A stretch of DNA of 64,000 nt from Vandiemenella viatica (lineage: Eukaryota > Arthropoda > Insecta > Orthoptera > Morabidae): NCBI GenBank assembly GCA_031002005.1, contig JARYHS010013631.1, positions 65,531,832-65,595,831 of the forward strand, in the 5' to 3' direction. Shown piece after piece: positions 23,431 through 35,211 of this stretch (position 1 is the stretch's first letter; every line of letters begins with the position of its first letter). The translations under genes and the position numbers were made by a program. The notes beneath the pieces are model-generated. The model made no database searches, was not told where the DNA came from, and saw nothing but the letters and a program-made list of their open reading frames with translations.

Positions 23431-24800
23431 AGAGAAAAAAAGTTAGAGAAATTGCTGACCAGAGTTCCTTCTTACGGCCGGCACACATTTTTCCACCGTT
23501 TCTTAGTGTCGATGTAAATCATAATTGGTTCCACTTGATAGTGGAGCACAAAAACTGGATGACATGAAAGCTTGACGGCAGTGAAGGTCGATCGGTGAAG
23601 CGTTAAAGGCTGCTCACGTAACTAACTAGCCGGAGCTCTCCCTCCTTGAAGGCGAGACGCAGTCACTTAGCTCGAGAACACTAACACCATACTCAGCTAA
23701 ACAACGATAAAACAATTATTCAGAAAAAATTGGTTTCCGAAGCCAAAATTCGGGCATACTTTAGCAGTCACAGTGACTTTAGTTTTATCATTATTTCTGC
23801 TAGATAAATTACTGAATGTGCGGAAATACAGCAATGCTAGGGGATTTTCGGAAACTAAAATTCCGTTATATAGAGAAAAAAATTGGAGAGATATATTGCA
23901 TAACTTATTTATTATCACTTTTTATTTTTTTTTGGATATTTTTCAACATAGACGCCGCTATTGCTGAGAAGCTCATCGAAGCGTAGAAGCATTTATACTG
24001 TATTTAAAGGCCCTAGAAATCAACTGCTTCAGTCTAAATCCTTCCGGTTACTTGATTTAGCGGCTCATCTTCGTCATAAAGACGCTGGATTCCTAAATGT
24101 TTTTAAGCTGTTGGAATGTGTTTTGAAAGTACACTTTCACCGTAAATATCATAAATCTGTCAATGAATTTTTCAAGACCCATATATTTTTTTTAAAAAAA
24201 TGGATTATAGATCTGATTTTACAATTGGTGTTTAATTTAAATGGTACTGCGCGTATGCGCTAACTACGAGTACGGAAGTTTGGTGGTGGCCTCACCACTG
24301 CCATTGTAGAGTCGGGGTCACACAACGGAATGCATAAATGTAACTACTCCAGTGTTATCCTGTGGACTTGAACAGCTTTAATGGTATCATCTTTTTCCTG
24401 TATATGCTATATTTGCATAAATAACAGACACTTCAACTTATTTACGTGAAGCAGCAATCTGAGAAAGCGAGCGATCACTATATTTTCCAAACTGTGATCT
24501 TATGGTATCTTATATCCGTTTCCTCGCTAGCACATTTTCTGGATATGTAAAGTCATTATAAAAATTAGTAGGTTAGGAAGAATTGGAAGGTGATTAGTTC
24601 CGTATAGTATCAAATAATTTTGTGAAGAACTGGTCAAAAATATATTTCACCCTCAGCCTTGTTATTAAAGCACTGATAATAAAGTTACGTAGAAAGTTGA
24701 CACCAGAACAAAATGGCAAGGATTGATTATTTGTTACAAAAGACACTGCTGTACACTATCTGAACAAATCATTGGTTTGAAACTTTTTTTCTTTTTTTTT
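23431..24800. other. AT-rich sequence, nothing identified
   Basis: A segment near 23540-23690 (CTAGCCGGAGCTCTCCCTCC) shares a short block with 5090-5125 and may be a fragment of the same SINE-like repeat. Otherwise unique AT-rich DNA. Confidence 0.4.
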
Positions 24801-25005
24801 TGCTTATGGCTTTACGCCACGTCGACGTCGAAGTTATTAGAAGCAGGAAAGGACTAGAAGCGAATACCGGGAAAGAAACAGGACATGGCCTTCTGTAGGA
24901 CCAATCCCGTTAGCGATTTCGGGAAACTATTGAAAACTGAAATCCGGGCTGGGATTCGAACCATCCCGAATACCAGTCCCTAGCGTTACCGCTCAATCAT
25001 ATTTA
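24790..25005 (-). mobile_element. SINE-A copy with poly(T) start
   Basis: Minus-strand copy. The poly(A) tail appears as TTTTTTTCTTTTTTTTTT before GCTTATGGCTTTACGCC. ACGTCGACGTCGAAG, GGCCTTCTGTAGG and GGGATTCGAACC follow, ending at AGCGTTACCGCTCA in the A-box region. Confidence 0.9.
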
Positions 25006-25189
25006 CTGGATACCCAAGTTTCGATCGTATGCTTCACAATTCATTTTTGCCGCTTTATATTTACCCCCTCCCCCCCAAAAAATGCTTCATTCCCAAGGCG
25101 CCTGCCCCTTTGGCTCGGTTTGCGTCAACGTGCTGGTGTACGCATGTGACTCGGGGTGATGGAAGAAATTTTAACTATCAGAACTTGAT

Positions 25190-25760
25190 CAGCAGGGTAG
25201 GAGAAGGTGGTGGTGCAAAATTCCTCATCACCATATTGTACGCCAAAGTCGTGTGTTGAATCCCAAACCTCTCCGCAGTGAGGGCATACGACACTGTTGA
25301 TGCTGATTCGTCCGTCGGATGAGGAAGTTATCTCTGGCGGCCTCTTGGTGTCTTTCTTTTTCATCTCTCAACACAAACAACAATCAATACTGAACACACT
25401 ATCACAGTCATTCACACCTACAATAACACTTAGGCACACACGCTGTGGAAGGCAACGGGAAACCACCGCAGTTCATCTTCCCAAGAATTCCCACGGAGGG
25501 TTTACATTCTCCGTTGTAACTGCCTATGCCCAGAATTGGGTATGGCATCATAAGACGAAGATATCCTCGGCAGAGAGGACGAACAAGCGTGACGCACCCG
25601 CCGAGGCATGGCACGCGACTGTGTCGTAGACTACTTGTCAGTCTGGGCACGACACCTGGTCCACGCGTGACCGGTGTACAGACCAACGGGAGCACGACTC
25701 GAACATATCAGCTTGATGGTTCTGGCCAAACCGCCTGGCGGGAGTTTTAAACACTGGACC
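25190..25760 (+). mobile_element. Repeat F, longest copy
   Basis: Dispersed repeat recognisable by GTGTTGAATCCCAAACC, CTCTCCGCAGTGAGGGCATA, ACTGTTGATGCTGATTCGTC and, further on, GGGAAACCACCGCAG and ATGGCATCATAAGACGAAGA. The same order of blocks occurs at 59700-60060. The start resembles a B-box (TTGAATCCC), consistent with a composite tRNA-headed retroposon. The 25550-25760 end is GC-rich and may be host sequence or the 3' module. ORFs here on both strands are shadows. Confidence 0.6.
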
Positions 25761-25981
25761 GCAACGAATATCTGAAAAGGGTTGGATTCTATATTAAACG
25801 CCAAATCCAGATTGAAGGATACCTGCTTTGTGCTCAACTATCTGTTTTTGCACTGTTATCGTTGTCTGTGCTTCTTACGACCGGGGATTTCCTCTGAACC
25901 CATCGAGCATGATAACATTTTCAGGCCAACAGACTGAAGTCGGTTAACCTGCGCATTGTTTTTGTTTTAACTAAAATTAGC

Positions 25982-26229
25982 TACCGAGCGTGGTGCGTGA
26001 GCGGTTAACGCTCTGGCCTCGCATTCGGAAGGACGACAGTTCGAATTCTCGTATGGGCATCCAGATTTGGGTTTTCCATAGTTTCCCCAAATCATTACAG
26101 GAAACTGCCGGGATGGTTCCTTAAAAAGGCCATGGCTGAATTCCTTCCAGTTCCTTGTCCCCAGTCTCATCTCGCCTCTAATGACTTCAAAGTCGACGGG
26201 GCGTAAAGCCACAAGTAAAAAAAAAAAAC
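25982..26229 (+). mobile_element. SINE-A, full-length reference copy
   Basis: Best complete copy with 53597-53826. The tRNA-like head has GTGAGCGGTTAACGCTCTGG (A-box) and CAGTTCGAATTCTCG (B-box). The body runs GGGTTTTCCATAGTTTCCCC, AAATCATTACAGGAAACTGCC, GGCCATGGCTGAATTCC and CTCTAATGACTTC to GGGGCGTAAAGCCACAAG. It ends in a poly(A) tract at 26218-26229. Confidence 0.95.
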
Positions 26230-26469
26230 TTTCAAATATCAGTTTCGTGTATCCATTTATTACATTATGCGGAGCTACCTATGCTTTCTGTCAAGGTATA
26301 AATGTTGGATTCGATAAACAGATTCTCCCAACGACTATAAATTACTTTTCAGATTTTGCAGCTCTTCTACAACAAACTCTTAGGTGAAACTAACTTGCAG
26401 TCGATAGAACAGAATAGCTTTAGAGGATGTGGGGAGTTTGGAGAAACCTTCTGTTTTTAATCTTTGCGA

Positions 26470-26680
26470 ACTTTATTCCTTCTTCGTTAACTTCGTGTTC
26501 ATTAGAGGCGGGAAAGGACTGAAGACAAGGCGCTGTAAGAAATTTGACCTTTGTGAGGAAGAACTTCGTGTAGAGTGATTTCGGAAAACCATTGACCTAT
26601 ATCTGGATGACCGGACAGAGATTTGAACCCGCGTCCTCTCAAGTGTCAGACTCGAGCGCCACCACTCACCTATCAGTGAC
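26470..26680 (-). mobile_element. SINE-A copy
   Basis: Minus-strand copy: TTCATTAGAGGCGGGAAAGG, AGAGTGATTTCGGAAAACC, TCTGGATGACCGGACAG, ATTTGAACCCGCGTCC and CCACTCACC. It lies head to head with the plus copy 240 bases to its left. Confidence 0.85.
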
Positions 26681-26942
26681 TGTAGGGAACTTTTAAGATT
26701 TTCGTAAGTTTGTAAAATACAGTTAAATATTACATTTAACAACTTCTAATGAAATTATGTGCCATGCCTTATTTTCACCCCGTTTCTCTTGGAAACATGC
26801 TAACGAACAGATAAACAGAGTTGGTACAATGTTTACTCACAACAGTTCTGAACCATGTAACCATTCTGAATCACACAATTCGCACAATAAAGATTCGACC
26901 ATCATAAAAATCAATATCAAGAGTTGGTTTTTTTTTTCAAGT

Positions 26943-27066
26943 AATTCGGCCATGGCCTTTTGAAGGAAGCATCCGGGCATTAGTAAAACCGTGGAAAACC
27001 CAAATCTGAATGACAGGTTGGGGATTCAAACCCGCGTCCTCCCGAATGCGAGGCCAGAGCGTTATG
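26943..27066 (-). mobile_element. SINE-A copy, truncated
   Basis: From ATTCGGCCATGGCCTTTTG through GGAAAACCCAAATCTG to TCCTCCCGAATGCGAGGCC and AGAGCGTTA. The 3' part before the GGCCATGG block is missing. Confidence 0.9.
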
Positions 27067-28359
27067 GATACTTGTTAATTCGTTTATTTCCAATCAATGA
27101 ATATTCTTATTTTATGGACAGCTGAACTTATTCCCCGAAAACACTGTCACTATCTAGCTCACTCCCATCTATTTTTAGTCTTTTTGTATTCGATAGTCGT
27201 TTACACGATGACACATGACTGGGAAGCCTGTGACAATTTGTGTGCGTGCTATTTTAACTCTCTACTTTATTGTGTTGGATTGTTCCTTTTTTAGTTGAAA
27301 TGGTGGATCGTCACAGCATTCGTCCAGACTGTAGAGGAAAAGTATCTAAAATTAGCAATGTGAGCGGTCGGTAGCAAAAAGCAGCAGAATTCTCCTTGCG
27401 GCGGTTGAACTTCTCCGTCTCCGGTACCGTAGTGCTTTAACGCCCCGACCAAGGAGATTTCATTTGCTTGTTGTTTGACTTTGTGATAAGTGGAGGAGGT
27501 TAACAAAGAGGTCTGCGAACTCTGGTGCACTGCGACGGTTTGTTTCAGTCGTTAGAGCAAATAACGAGGCAGTCGCAGTGGGCGAGTGACTAATGCGGCG
27601 GTTACTGATAGTTCAGCGCCGAGCTGAGTCGTCACTTGGCAAGTGGCCAGAGACAGCCATTGACTTAATTGTCCAGCGACACTCAATGCTTCCTCCACCG
27701 ACTAGGAAATACAACTATAAGGCCCACAGTGTTACTGAGTCTCCATACTGGGCTTTTTAGATACTGTAACCAAATTTGGAAGCAACCCCCAACGTATTTC
27801 TGAAAATTTTTATGCTTATTTTATATTGTACCTGCAGTGTATTGTATGAAGTTGTTATCATAGTAATAACTTAAGTGTTTATCGTAGATTTTAAGATACC
27901 AAGGTGGCCTGATGTGAAATTTTCAACGCCGCTAAATATCAGTAAGTTGATTAAGACTGAAATTGGCCGCAAATATCACTATTCCACGTCTAAATTAATC
28001 TTATATTAAGCTATGTAATTTACTTCAAGCAACGCTACAGGTATTTTTATGTCAAGCTACATTTTCTTTTGTATTATTTTTATTTTGTTTTTCGGTAATT
28101 TATTCCTATTTTCGAAATTTACAATGATCATTGTATAGTGGTTGGAGATACGATTTACAACGTAGGCAGGTAACAGGTTCGGAGATTTAGTCGACTGAGG
28201 CGTTACTTTTGTATTGCGCCACGAAAGCCGATTTTTCAACTGACAAGTCACTGTAAGATTTTTAGTCACTATTCGTAATGAAAGGGTGACTGAACGATTT
28301 CGAATAAATGATTCAGGCTTTTCTGGGAAAAACCAGGTTAAGTGTTCATATTTCTTTTC

Positions 28360-28399
<40 letters not shown>

Positions 28400-29212
28400 T
28401 AAAATTAGTACTGTTGCAAGTACATTAGGTATTAAATTTGCAGCTTGATTAAAACTGGCGGCTCCCAGAAAATTTGAAAAATAATGAAGGGGCCGGATTT
28501 AACTGTATAAATTGTGACTTTCTGTTTTATTACGTGAGTTATGCAACTTTTGGAATGTATATGAAATAACCTCAATGCATTGTGTTATAAGAGTAAATAC
28601 CAAAACTCGTTTACCAATCGTTGATGGCTACCATGGATTGTCTTACCCCTTTGTAACAACTCTCCAGGGTAATTTTGATACTGACGAGTGAGATGGTTTT
28701 TCGTTGACTTTTCCACCACGTCATTGCTACTGCATGTGAGGGTAACTGCGGTAGTAGTGTAAGTGTATTTGATAATGTAGTGTATTTTGTAATGTGGTCG
28801 AGAAATGAAAAGAGGGAAACGATGAAACTCAGTGCCGATCCATGTAGCCTTGTACCTTCTACGAAACCGTCTTATGACAGACTAACCGCCATCAGGTATG
28901 TAGTATGCCCTTACTTCATTGACACTACCGAGAGATTCCAGATTTAAACTATAACTTTGGAACCCAACTCGTGATTAGAAATAGTGTACCACGACCACTC
29001 CTAGCCTGTTGGCTAAATGTAATTGCTACCGTGGACTGAAGAAAATAACACCCCTGTCATATTGCTTTAGTGTCCTTTGGCAGAGGACGGATGAAACAAC
29101 GCGTTATAGACAATAATAATCAAATAGTGTGTGTAAAATCATCTTGTATTTTGTTGCGGTTACTTCAGTGGAAAAATCACACCGGAAATCGCATTCAGAT
29201 GGCATGACCGTA
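27067..29212. other. Mostly AT-rich, nothing identified
   Basis: 27360-27720 is somewhat GC-rich without a frame or splice pair I would support. A 37-base poly(T) lies at 28362-28398. The rest is AT-rich. Confidence 0.4.
28362..28398. repeat. Poly(T) tract, 37 nt
   Basis: Uninterrupted T run. No SINE-A body follows it on the right, so it is not obviously the tail of a recognised element. Confidence 0.95.
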
Positions 29213-29546
29213 AGGGAGCGTCCATAAACTACGTTGCTCAGTCTAGGAGAAGAGGGGTTGGTTAGAAAGTTAAGCTGGGCCACGTGGGGGAGGGAGGGGG
29301 GGGTCGGAGCCAAGCCACGTAGCTTTTCATTCATTTTATTTGTCAGAGTTAAAATAAGGTACAAAACAACAACAGCATGCGAATATTTATTTCGTCATTT
29401 AATTATCTGCGTATGTAATTTACGATAGTCTGACAACAAATAACAGTACAAAATGTCTTCTGAAATCAATAGGGAAGGGGAGGGGGGGGGGGATTCAGAG
29501 GAGGCCAAAATGTAACTATGTACTATGTAGTTTATTGACGTTCCCT
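29213..29546 (+). mobile_element. MITE, GGGAGCGTCCATA family, copy 2
   Basis: Termini AGGGAGCGTCCATAAACTAC and (inverse of right end) AGGGAACGTCAATAAACTAC bound 334 bp. G- and C-rich runs lie near both ends. The interior matches the 17041 copy in reverse orientation over at least 130 bases. Flanks are TA on the left and GA on the right, so a TA target duplication is possible but unproven. Confidence 0.8.
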
Positions 29547-29752
29547 GATTACAAAATGAATCCAATGAGACGGCTTTTTCACAACACTGATGGCGTTTAT
29601 TTGGTTAACTAACAACTTTCTTTAATTTTTTGATGCGGACGAAGGTTGTGTTAACAACTGATACCATTACATGCCGTCTAGAGTAGAGACCTGGAGCGAA
29701 GAGTGAGAGGCAATGTTCAAGTGTGGCTTTCGGCTCTGCACGTTCCCCGAAA

Positions 29753-30186
29753 TTATTCCAGACAAATGATTGCTTGCAGGTAATTTATCCCCTGGTGTAT
29801 GACCTCAACAAGCTGAGTGAGAACAGTGAATGAGCATTTGTTGATAAATACTCTAAGTTTTTCCATTGTGTAAGCTGTTTTATAGAGGAAACTGCCAAAT
29901 ACGGTGTTACCACGAGATGGAGGAATTGTACAGCAGCTCGAACATAGTAGCCTTGTTGAGAGACAGACATCTTGAATAGGGTGGTGGCCTCGTAATCGCT
30001 GGATCTCATTCCTCTGGGACGACGACAAGAGAAAGTCTCCGTGAGGACTTGCCAGAGATTGGTAGGCGAATCAACTAGTGAGAAAGAGCAGTTGATGGAC
30101 CCAATGGCGAGGAATCCTTGTAGCGGCATTCTGTAAATGAGCCTCATTCTATGAAGAAAAAACTCTTTATTCTGGGTTTGAAACAT
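29753..30186 (-). other. Overlapping ORFs of unknown origin
   Basis: Two long minus-strand frames overlap: 133 codons (29785-30186) and 91 codons (29753-30028). The longer has a protein-like composition with a CRRPRG block. Neither has a recognised domain, and splice sites are not apparent. The region is less AT-rich than its surroundings. It could be a decayed transposon ORF or a processed pseudogene. I do not recognise it. Confidence 0.2.
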
Positions 30187-30463
30187 CTAATGTAACACCA
30201 CATATTCGAGACTGCCAAAGCCGAAAACGGAAAATCTTAATGAAAGTGGTTGAGAATCCAGAACGGGAATTTGATTGAGGGTAGTCACACCTTCCGTTCA
30301 GTAACACTGTGACCTTAGGACTCACCAGGATTACTCGTATACTGGTTCAGCCGGTAGGAATAGCACGCAATAGTTGCATCTGTTGTGTTGCATCAATTAA
30401 TTGCGTTTGATTATTTCTTCAACCGGATGGGATTTGGAAATGCTAACCAAGTCTCCTGTTCTC

Positions 30464-30504
30464 TTTTTTTTTTTTTAAAAAAAAAATTTAAAAAAAAAAA
30501 AAAA
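30464..30504. repeat. T13/A10/T3/A15 palindromic tract
   Basis: A poly(T) run is directly followed by poly(A) runs and could form an AT hairpin. Confidence 0.9.
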
Positions 30505-31541
30505 GGCTGCTTTGGTCCACTTATTGGGACAAGACCTCACAAATAATTTGAGGTTTACAGTAGTATTCTGTAAATTTTGAGGTAATTTTCAATATACACA
30601 CATCCCAATCAGCCAAAAAACACAATACACTTCCAGTAATGTGTAAGGCTAGGATAAACCACCCCGGTTAAATTTAGCAAGAAAGCTGCATGAAAGAGTG
30701 ACAGTGATTAGGCCTGGGTCACCGGGTAATAGAGGCAACTATCATCATGTTTTGAAGCTAGGATTTGGAACCGTCACTGAATTCTCCTACATGATTACGA
30801 AAGATGCTTAAGATAGTGAACAAGCCCAAGGTTTGAACCATGGTGCCTTATATATCATCGAAGAATACTTTCGATTCCACCCGTCCAAAATTACTTCAGA
30901 ATTTCCACATTAATGCGGCGCTCAACAATTCATCCTACATTCGAAATGTCACTTGTTACATTACGGATCCCTTGGGAAAAAAGGACCAAGCACGGAACAA
31001 CAGTACACCACTCCAAGTAGACGCTAACACGGCTGACATACACTGATATACCAAGTTTAAGAAACAATACCGCTGCCAAGAATGGGCCAAAATCGCGAAC
31101 TTGTCATACCTTTTCTCCTCTTCCCAAGCTATTGTGGCTCTTCCGTAGAGACGTTTGTTGTTACGTGCATACTTGCGGCAATTTCGGCTACAAGCGGGCG
31201 TGTCGCTGAGATTGTCCCAGGTCTAGTATAGCGGAAATTTAACACGCACGTTTTGTTGGCTGGCTTAACTATCTATTACAAAAAAATTATTAGCAGAATA
31301 TCAACGAAATATTGTTAAGTTATTGATCAAAACGAAAAATTAGCACCAAAATAAACAAAATACATCACAAACAACTGTCAGGCTAAAACGAGGATATTAT
31401 GAAAAGTTCTCGGCATTACTGTAGAATGCGGTGCTATCGGCTAATTAGTCTTCAAACTCTGACCAACATCCCTGCATGTAGGTAATAATATACGGCATTC
31501 TGTGGGAACCATCACTATAGTCAGGATCGAGAACTTTTCAG

Positions 31542-31763
31542 ACGGGTGTTAAGTTGTTACCGGTAGACGAGTGCGACGCCGACGCACAGCCTGTGGACGC
31601 CGTACTGGCCGCTGCGATGCCCGGCGTCCTCCATCTGGACACCTGGCGTCGGTCCTCGCCGAGGCGCCATCGACCGGCCGACTGCCGCAGTGGCACTGAC
31701 ACACCGCGCCCAGCAGCCATCGATCACAACCACAGCGTAGGCTCCACAAATACCCGCTCCGCG
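31542..31763 (+). CDS. Candidate internal exon, phase 0, unknown product
   Basis: A GC- and CpG-rich island of 222 nt in AT-rich DNA. It is preceded by a strong acceptor (GAGAACTTTTCAG at 31529-31541) and followed by a strong donor (GCTCCGCG|GTAAGG at 31763/31764). Between them one frame is open for exactly 74 codons, so the exon would begin and end in phase 0 and could be skipped without frameshift. Third codon positions are mostly G or C. The peptide begins TGVKLLPVDECDADAQPVDA, is acidic at first, then Arg-rich, and ends Ser/Thr/Asn-rich. I recognise no domain. An alternative on the minus strand is a GC3-rich frame ending TACCG|GTAACA near 31560, so strand is not certain. Confidence 0.4.
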
Positions 31764-31818
31764 GTAAGGCTTCGCATTCTAAGTGTGTGGTTATGTCAAA
31801 TTCGGCGCTCTCGAAGAT

Positions 31819-33455
31819 CAGTAACACGACTATGGATTGCAATCCAGCAATACGTCATCCCGCAATCCCGGTGGATCCCGAATGATTTGGCAGTCTGGCG
31901 GATCCCACACAAAATTAAGCGGATCCGCAATCCGCAAAATGGTGCGAAAACGTGTTTCAGTCTGCGTGACCTCGCCTTCCCTTCGTCACTTTCCGGCCGG
32001 ATTCGGTCTCTACCGGTTTTATCACCTCGTTTACCTTAACTCGAGGCAACCAGTGTGTTTTTTCGTTACCTTTCGTGATGTCGAGATTTTTATAAGAACT
32101 TCCGTTTATTTATTGTTATATGCATTATTATGATTTGAGTTATGTCATCCTATTGCAAAATTACCTTCCAGATCATATACAAAAAATGATACAGTTGGAA
32201 TTTCTGAGAAGGAAATAGAAATAATACAAAAAGAAGGTTAAAATTATTGACAGTTATTTCAAAAATTAAATTCATGGAATAAATGGTTTCCAGAATGCTT
32301 TGCAAAACTATTTTTGCTCTAAATTGTTTCTGTACCTCATCATATTTGAGATAAATGTTATGTCCTTGACACGAGAAATAAATAAATAAATCATATTTGA
32401 GATATCTATTGTTAAAAACCGGATTTCAACTTTCTAATTCTGCTAATATTATGAGATCTATAGTCACAAATTTTTCAAATACTATTAAAATTGAAATGAT
32501 CGTTGATTTTGAATATCTCAAGAAATAATAACAAAGATATTCATTGAGTGGACGTCCCAAAAAATCGCCAATATTTTAACGTTTATGTTCACTGCAAAAC
32601 AAACACATTTTAATCTTTGATTGCTTACAATACTCGGTTCGTGTATTTTAGTCAAAGAACGGCTGACAAGCTTTGGTGTCGATCTGTAAACTGATGTTAT
32701 TAGCTTAAGATCTGATGGAACAAGTGTCATGGCAATAGTTGGAGCCCTGGTACCTGCAATTGTGCTTTTTCATGCAGTACACAATTGGCCGTTGACGTAT
32801 TATACCAAACAAACCTACTGAAAGTGAAGTCGAAAGCACAAAAACAACTATGACTTGGAGGTAAACGATGAAGAGCTGGACGCGACAATCGAAGCACAAA
32901 GGGTGACCGTAACACTGGATCATCCACCTGCTGAAGTGATTCCCACATATGATCTCAAAGAAGTGCGGAAATTTTTTAATTTTAAATATTTTTTTTTGTT
33001 TATGACCATTTCAATCAAACCAACGAACAAGGAAGCAGACATGGTATTTTCGGCCGCTGTTCATATACGCTAATTCTTCCTAAATAAAGTAGTTTGTCTG
33101 CTTAGTGCATAGATAGATTATTTTTCAGACTGATGTGGTTTACTGTGAGGCATGTAATGTGATCTGTATACTTACCATAGTTCATTTAATAACTAGTATC
33201 AGATTTAAAACAAAAGTGCAAAACCTCAAAGTAAATTTAAGGCAGGCTAGAAATGTTTAAATTAGTTTTTGCTAATTAAAATATTGTTAACTGTTAATAT
33301 CTATTATTTTACATTAAAGTTGATTTATTAATTCAATACATAGACGATTATTATTTAATTTGATAACACTTTAAAAACTGCTGCGGATCCTGCGAGATTG
33401 ACCTATACCGCAATCCGAAAATGTGGGATTGCAATCCTTAAACACGATACCCCTG
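31819..33455. mobile_element. Probable hAT-type element, old
   Basis: The inverse of the right end reads CAGGGGTATCGTGTTTAAGG then ATTGCAATCC. The left end reads CAGTAACACGACTATGG then ATTGCAATCC. Both ends then carry GCGGATCC/GCAATCCG subterminal repeats. The CAGGG start and subterminal repeats suit hAT. No 8-bp target duplication was found. The interior is AT-rich. A 72-codon ORF at 32855-33073 with an acidic start could be a transposase scrap but has no diagnostic motif. Confidence 0.5.
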
Positions 33456-34944
33456 TTCCGTTGCATTTCAGGAGAAAGTTGTTTGTTTCACAGAGCGTAG
33501 ATTTAATAACCAGAACTGCAGTGCTACATTGCCCTTATCAATAAGTAAATTAGCACTGTTTAGCAATTAAAATCTCATATTAGTTCACCTTTTATTATTC
33601 AGCATCATTATTATGTGTTGTTAATTACTAAGCCACTTCGAAGTGCGCTGGCTGAGCGATTTTTATGCAGAGATTTCCCAGATTTCGAACATTCGATTAG
33701 AAAGAGATAAGACTTGGATTCGATGAGGGGCTATCGATCCGACATACAGCTCATCAATTTTTACCGCTTATATACATTTTTCCAAAGCCTTTTCGACCTC
33801 TGTCTTCTTTGATAATGATAGGAGGCATACTTCAGTCATTGTTACTGCTGTTATTTTTGTAATACTGTTGATAGCCGTGTAGCTCACTAGGAAGAGTTGG
33901 ATACAGTGGTTCATATCAGAATGTTTGCGGTTGCTCTCCAGGACTGTTTATCCTGTTGTCAAATGAGTAATTCCTAAAAAAAAAAAAAAAGAGCTCTTTC
34001 GAGATAAAGTGGCCGGAACGTGGCATTGGCGAGCTACCTACAGTGGGATACCGGGATCTTGAGAGGGAATTCGGACCTCCCACTCTATCACTCACAATGA
34101 TTAAGTCTGTGAAGAGAGTTACCCTTAACCATTATTTATTTGTAACTCTACAACAAGTAGTTTTGGTTCGGACGTGCAACTAGGTGATTACTTCTATTAA
34201 ACATTATTTACTTGGACGCTGAATATTTACCAATGGCTTTGTAGATAGATTTATCATCACTCAGGGTTAGCCAATATGACGATTCGCAACAATGCTCGTT
34301 ATCTATGTTCGATGTATGTCTTAGATCATGTGAAGCTTTAGTTTCTCGTGCTTCATTCTCTGCTGTCTTTCCAACCTTTCTCCACGTATCGACCGGCCAA
34401 TGTGACGTCTCGCATGAAACAGGGCGTGTCCAGTCAATTCACACTGCAGCGTGGGAATGTCAGCTTAGCAATAATGCTACTTCTGCCATTATGTTAATCG
34501 AAACCCGGTTGTGTTTATCCGTTCAGCCGCCACAGAAGCTTGGAATGGAATATGGCTCCACAACATATTCAGATTTTATTGCTTGCGTCAATTGGCAAAC
34601 ATACATGTTACTACCGATATTAAAAATAACAAGCCAGAGAATTCTTTGTCGATTTGATATTCGTTTGTTGTTGACAATTTCTAGTATAATAAATAATAAC
34701 TGGATCACATTTTGTCCGTAATTTTAAGTTTCAATTCTCCGGCTATCATACCACTCTTTCTTAGTTCAACAGGCTGCTAAGCATGTGTCGACTGGCTTGT
34801 CACAATCGTTGGTCGCAGGCGCAGGAGAAGTGCGAGGACCAAGTGTCGTCTTTTGTGCGTGAACTGTTTTAGTTTTGTTTGATAATAACGCCTGAAGCAG
34901 AAATCGGGAACAGTCCCTGCATTCGTCCAATTGATACTTACAAC
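33456..34944. other. AT-rich, one unexplained ORF
   Basis: The plus-strand ORF at 34305-34721 (138 codons, first two thirds moderately GC-rich) is the longest in this stretch. It has no recognised motif and no clear splice sites. 33975-34090 resembles part of the SINE-like repeat at 5040-5130 (an A15 run, then GTGGCCGGAACGTGGC). Confidence 0.35.
34937..34944. repeat. Target site duplication, left (CTTACAAC)
   Basis: Perfect 8-bp match to 35204-35211, directly abutting the hAT MITE. Confidence 0.95.
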
Positions 34945-35203
34945 CAGGGCCGCATTTAAGCATAGGCTACATTGGCTGTAGTCTATGACTCGCACCACAA
35001 AGGGGAGACCCGCACCACAAAGGGGGGCTCATACCACAGCCGGAGGGCTCCCCACCTAGGACAGCAATAGAGCTAAAAAAAGGTCGTCCATAAAATATTA
35101 AAACATTACTACGCCACTGCCGACTGCCCACTGCCCACTGCTGACAGGGGGCCCGGCACCATACGTATAGCCTAGGGGCCCACAAAGCCTAAATGCGGCC
35201 CTG
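34945..35203. mobile_element. hAT MITE, 259 bp
   Basis: Terminal inverted repeats CAGGGCCGCATTTA(A/G)GC are flanked by the perfect 8-bp duplication CTTACAAC (34937-34944 and 35204-35211). Eight-base duplications and CAGGG termini are hallmarks of the hAT superfamily. The interior is GC-rich with a short tandem repeat (CGCACCACAAAGGGG twice, about 34990-35030) and no coding capacity. It must be moved by a hAT transposase from elsewhere. Confidence 0.95.
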
Positions 35204-35211
35204 CTTACAAC
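35204..35211. repeat. Target site duplication, right (CTTACAAC)
   Basis: Partner of 34937-34944. Confidence 0.95.

Noticed and set aside
25982..26060. tRNA gene(s) at SINE heads (also 2215, 4893, 11700, 40555, 50330)
   Set aside because: A-box and B-box are present, but the sequences continue into a common repeat body and no acceptor stem pairs around them. They are SINE promoters.
34305..34721. 138-codon plus-strand ORF
   Set aside because: No recognised motif. The last third has the I/L/N-rich composition of chance AT-rich frames. It is left unannotated as a gene.
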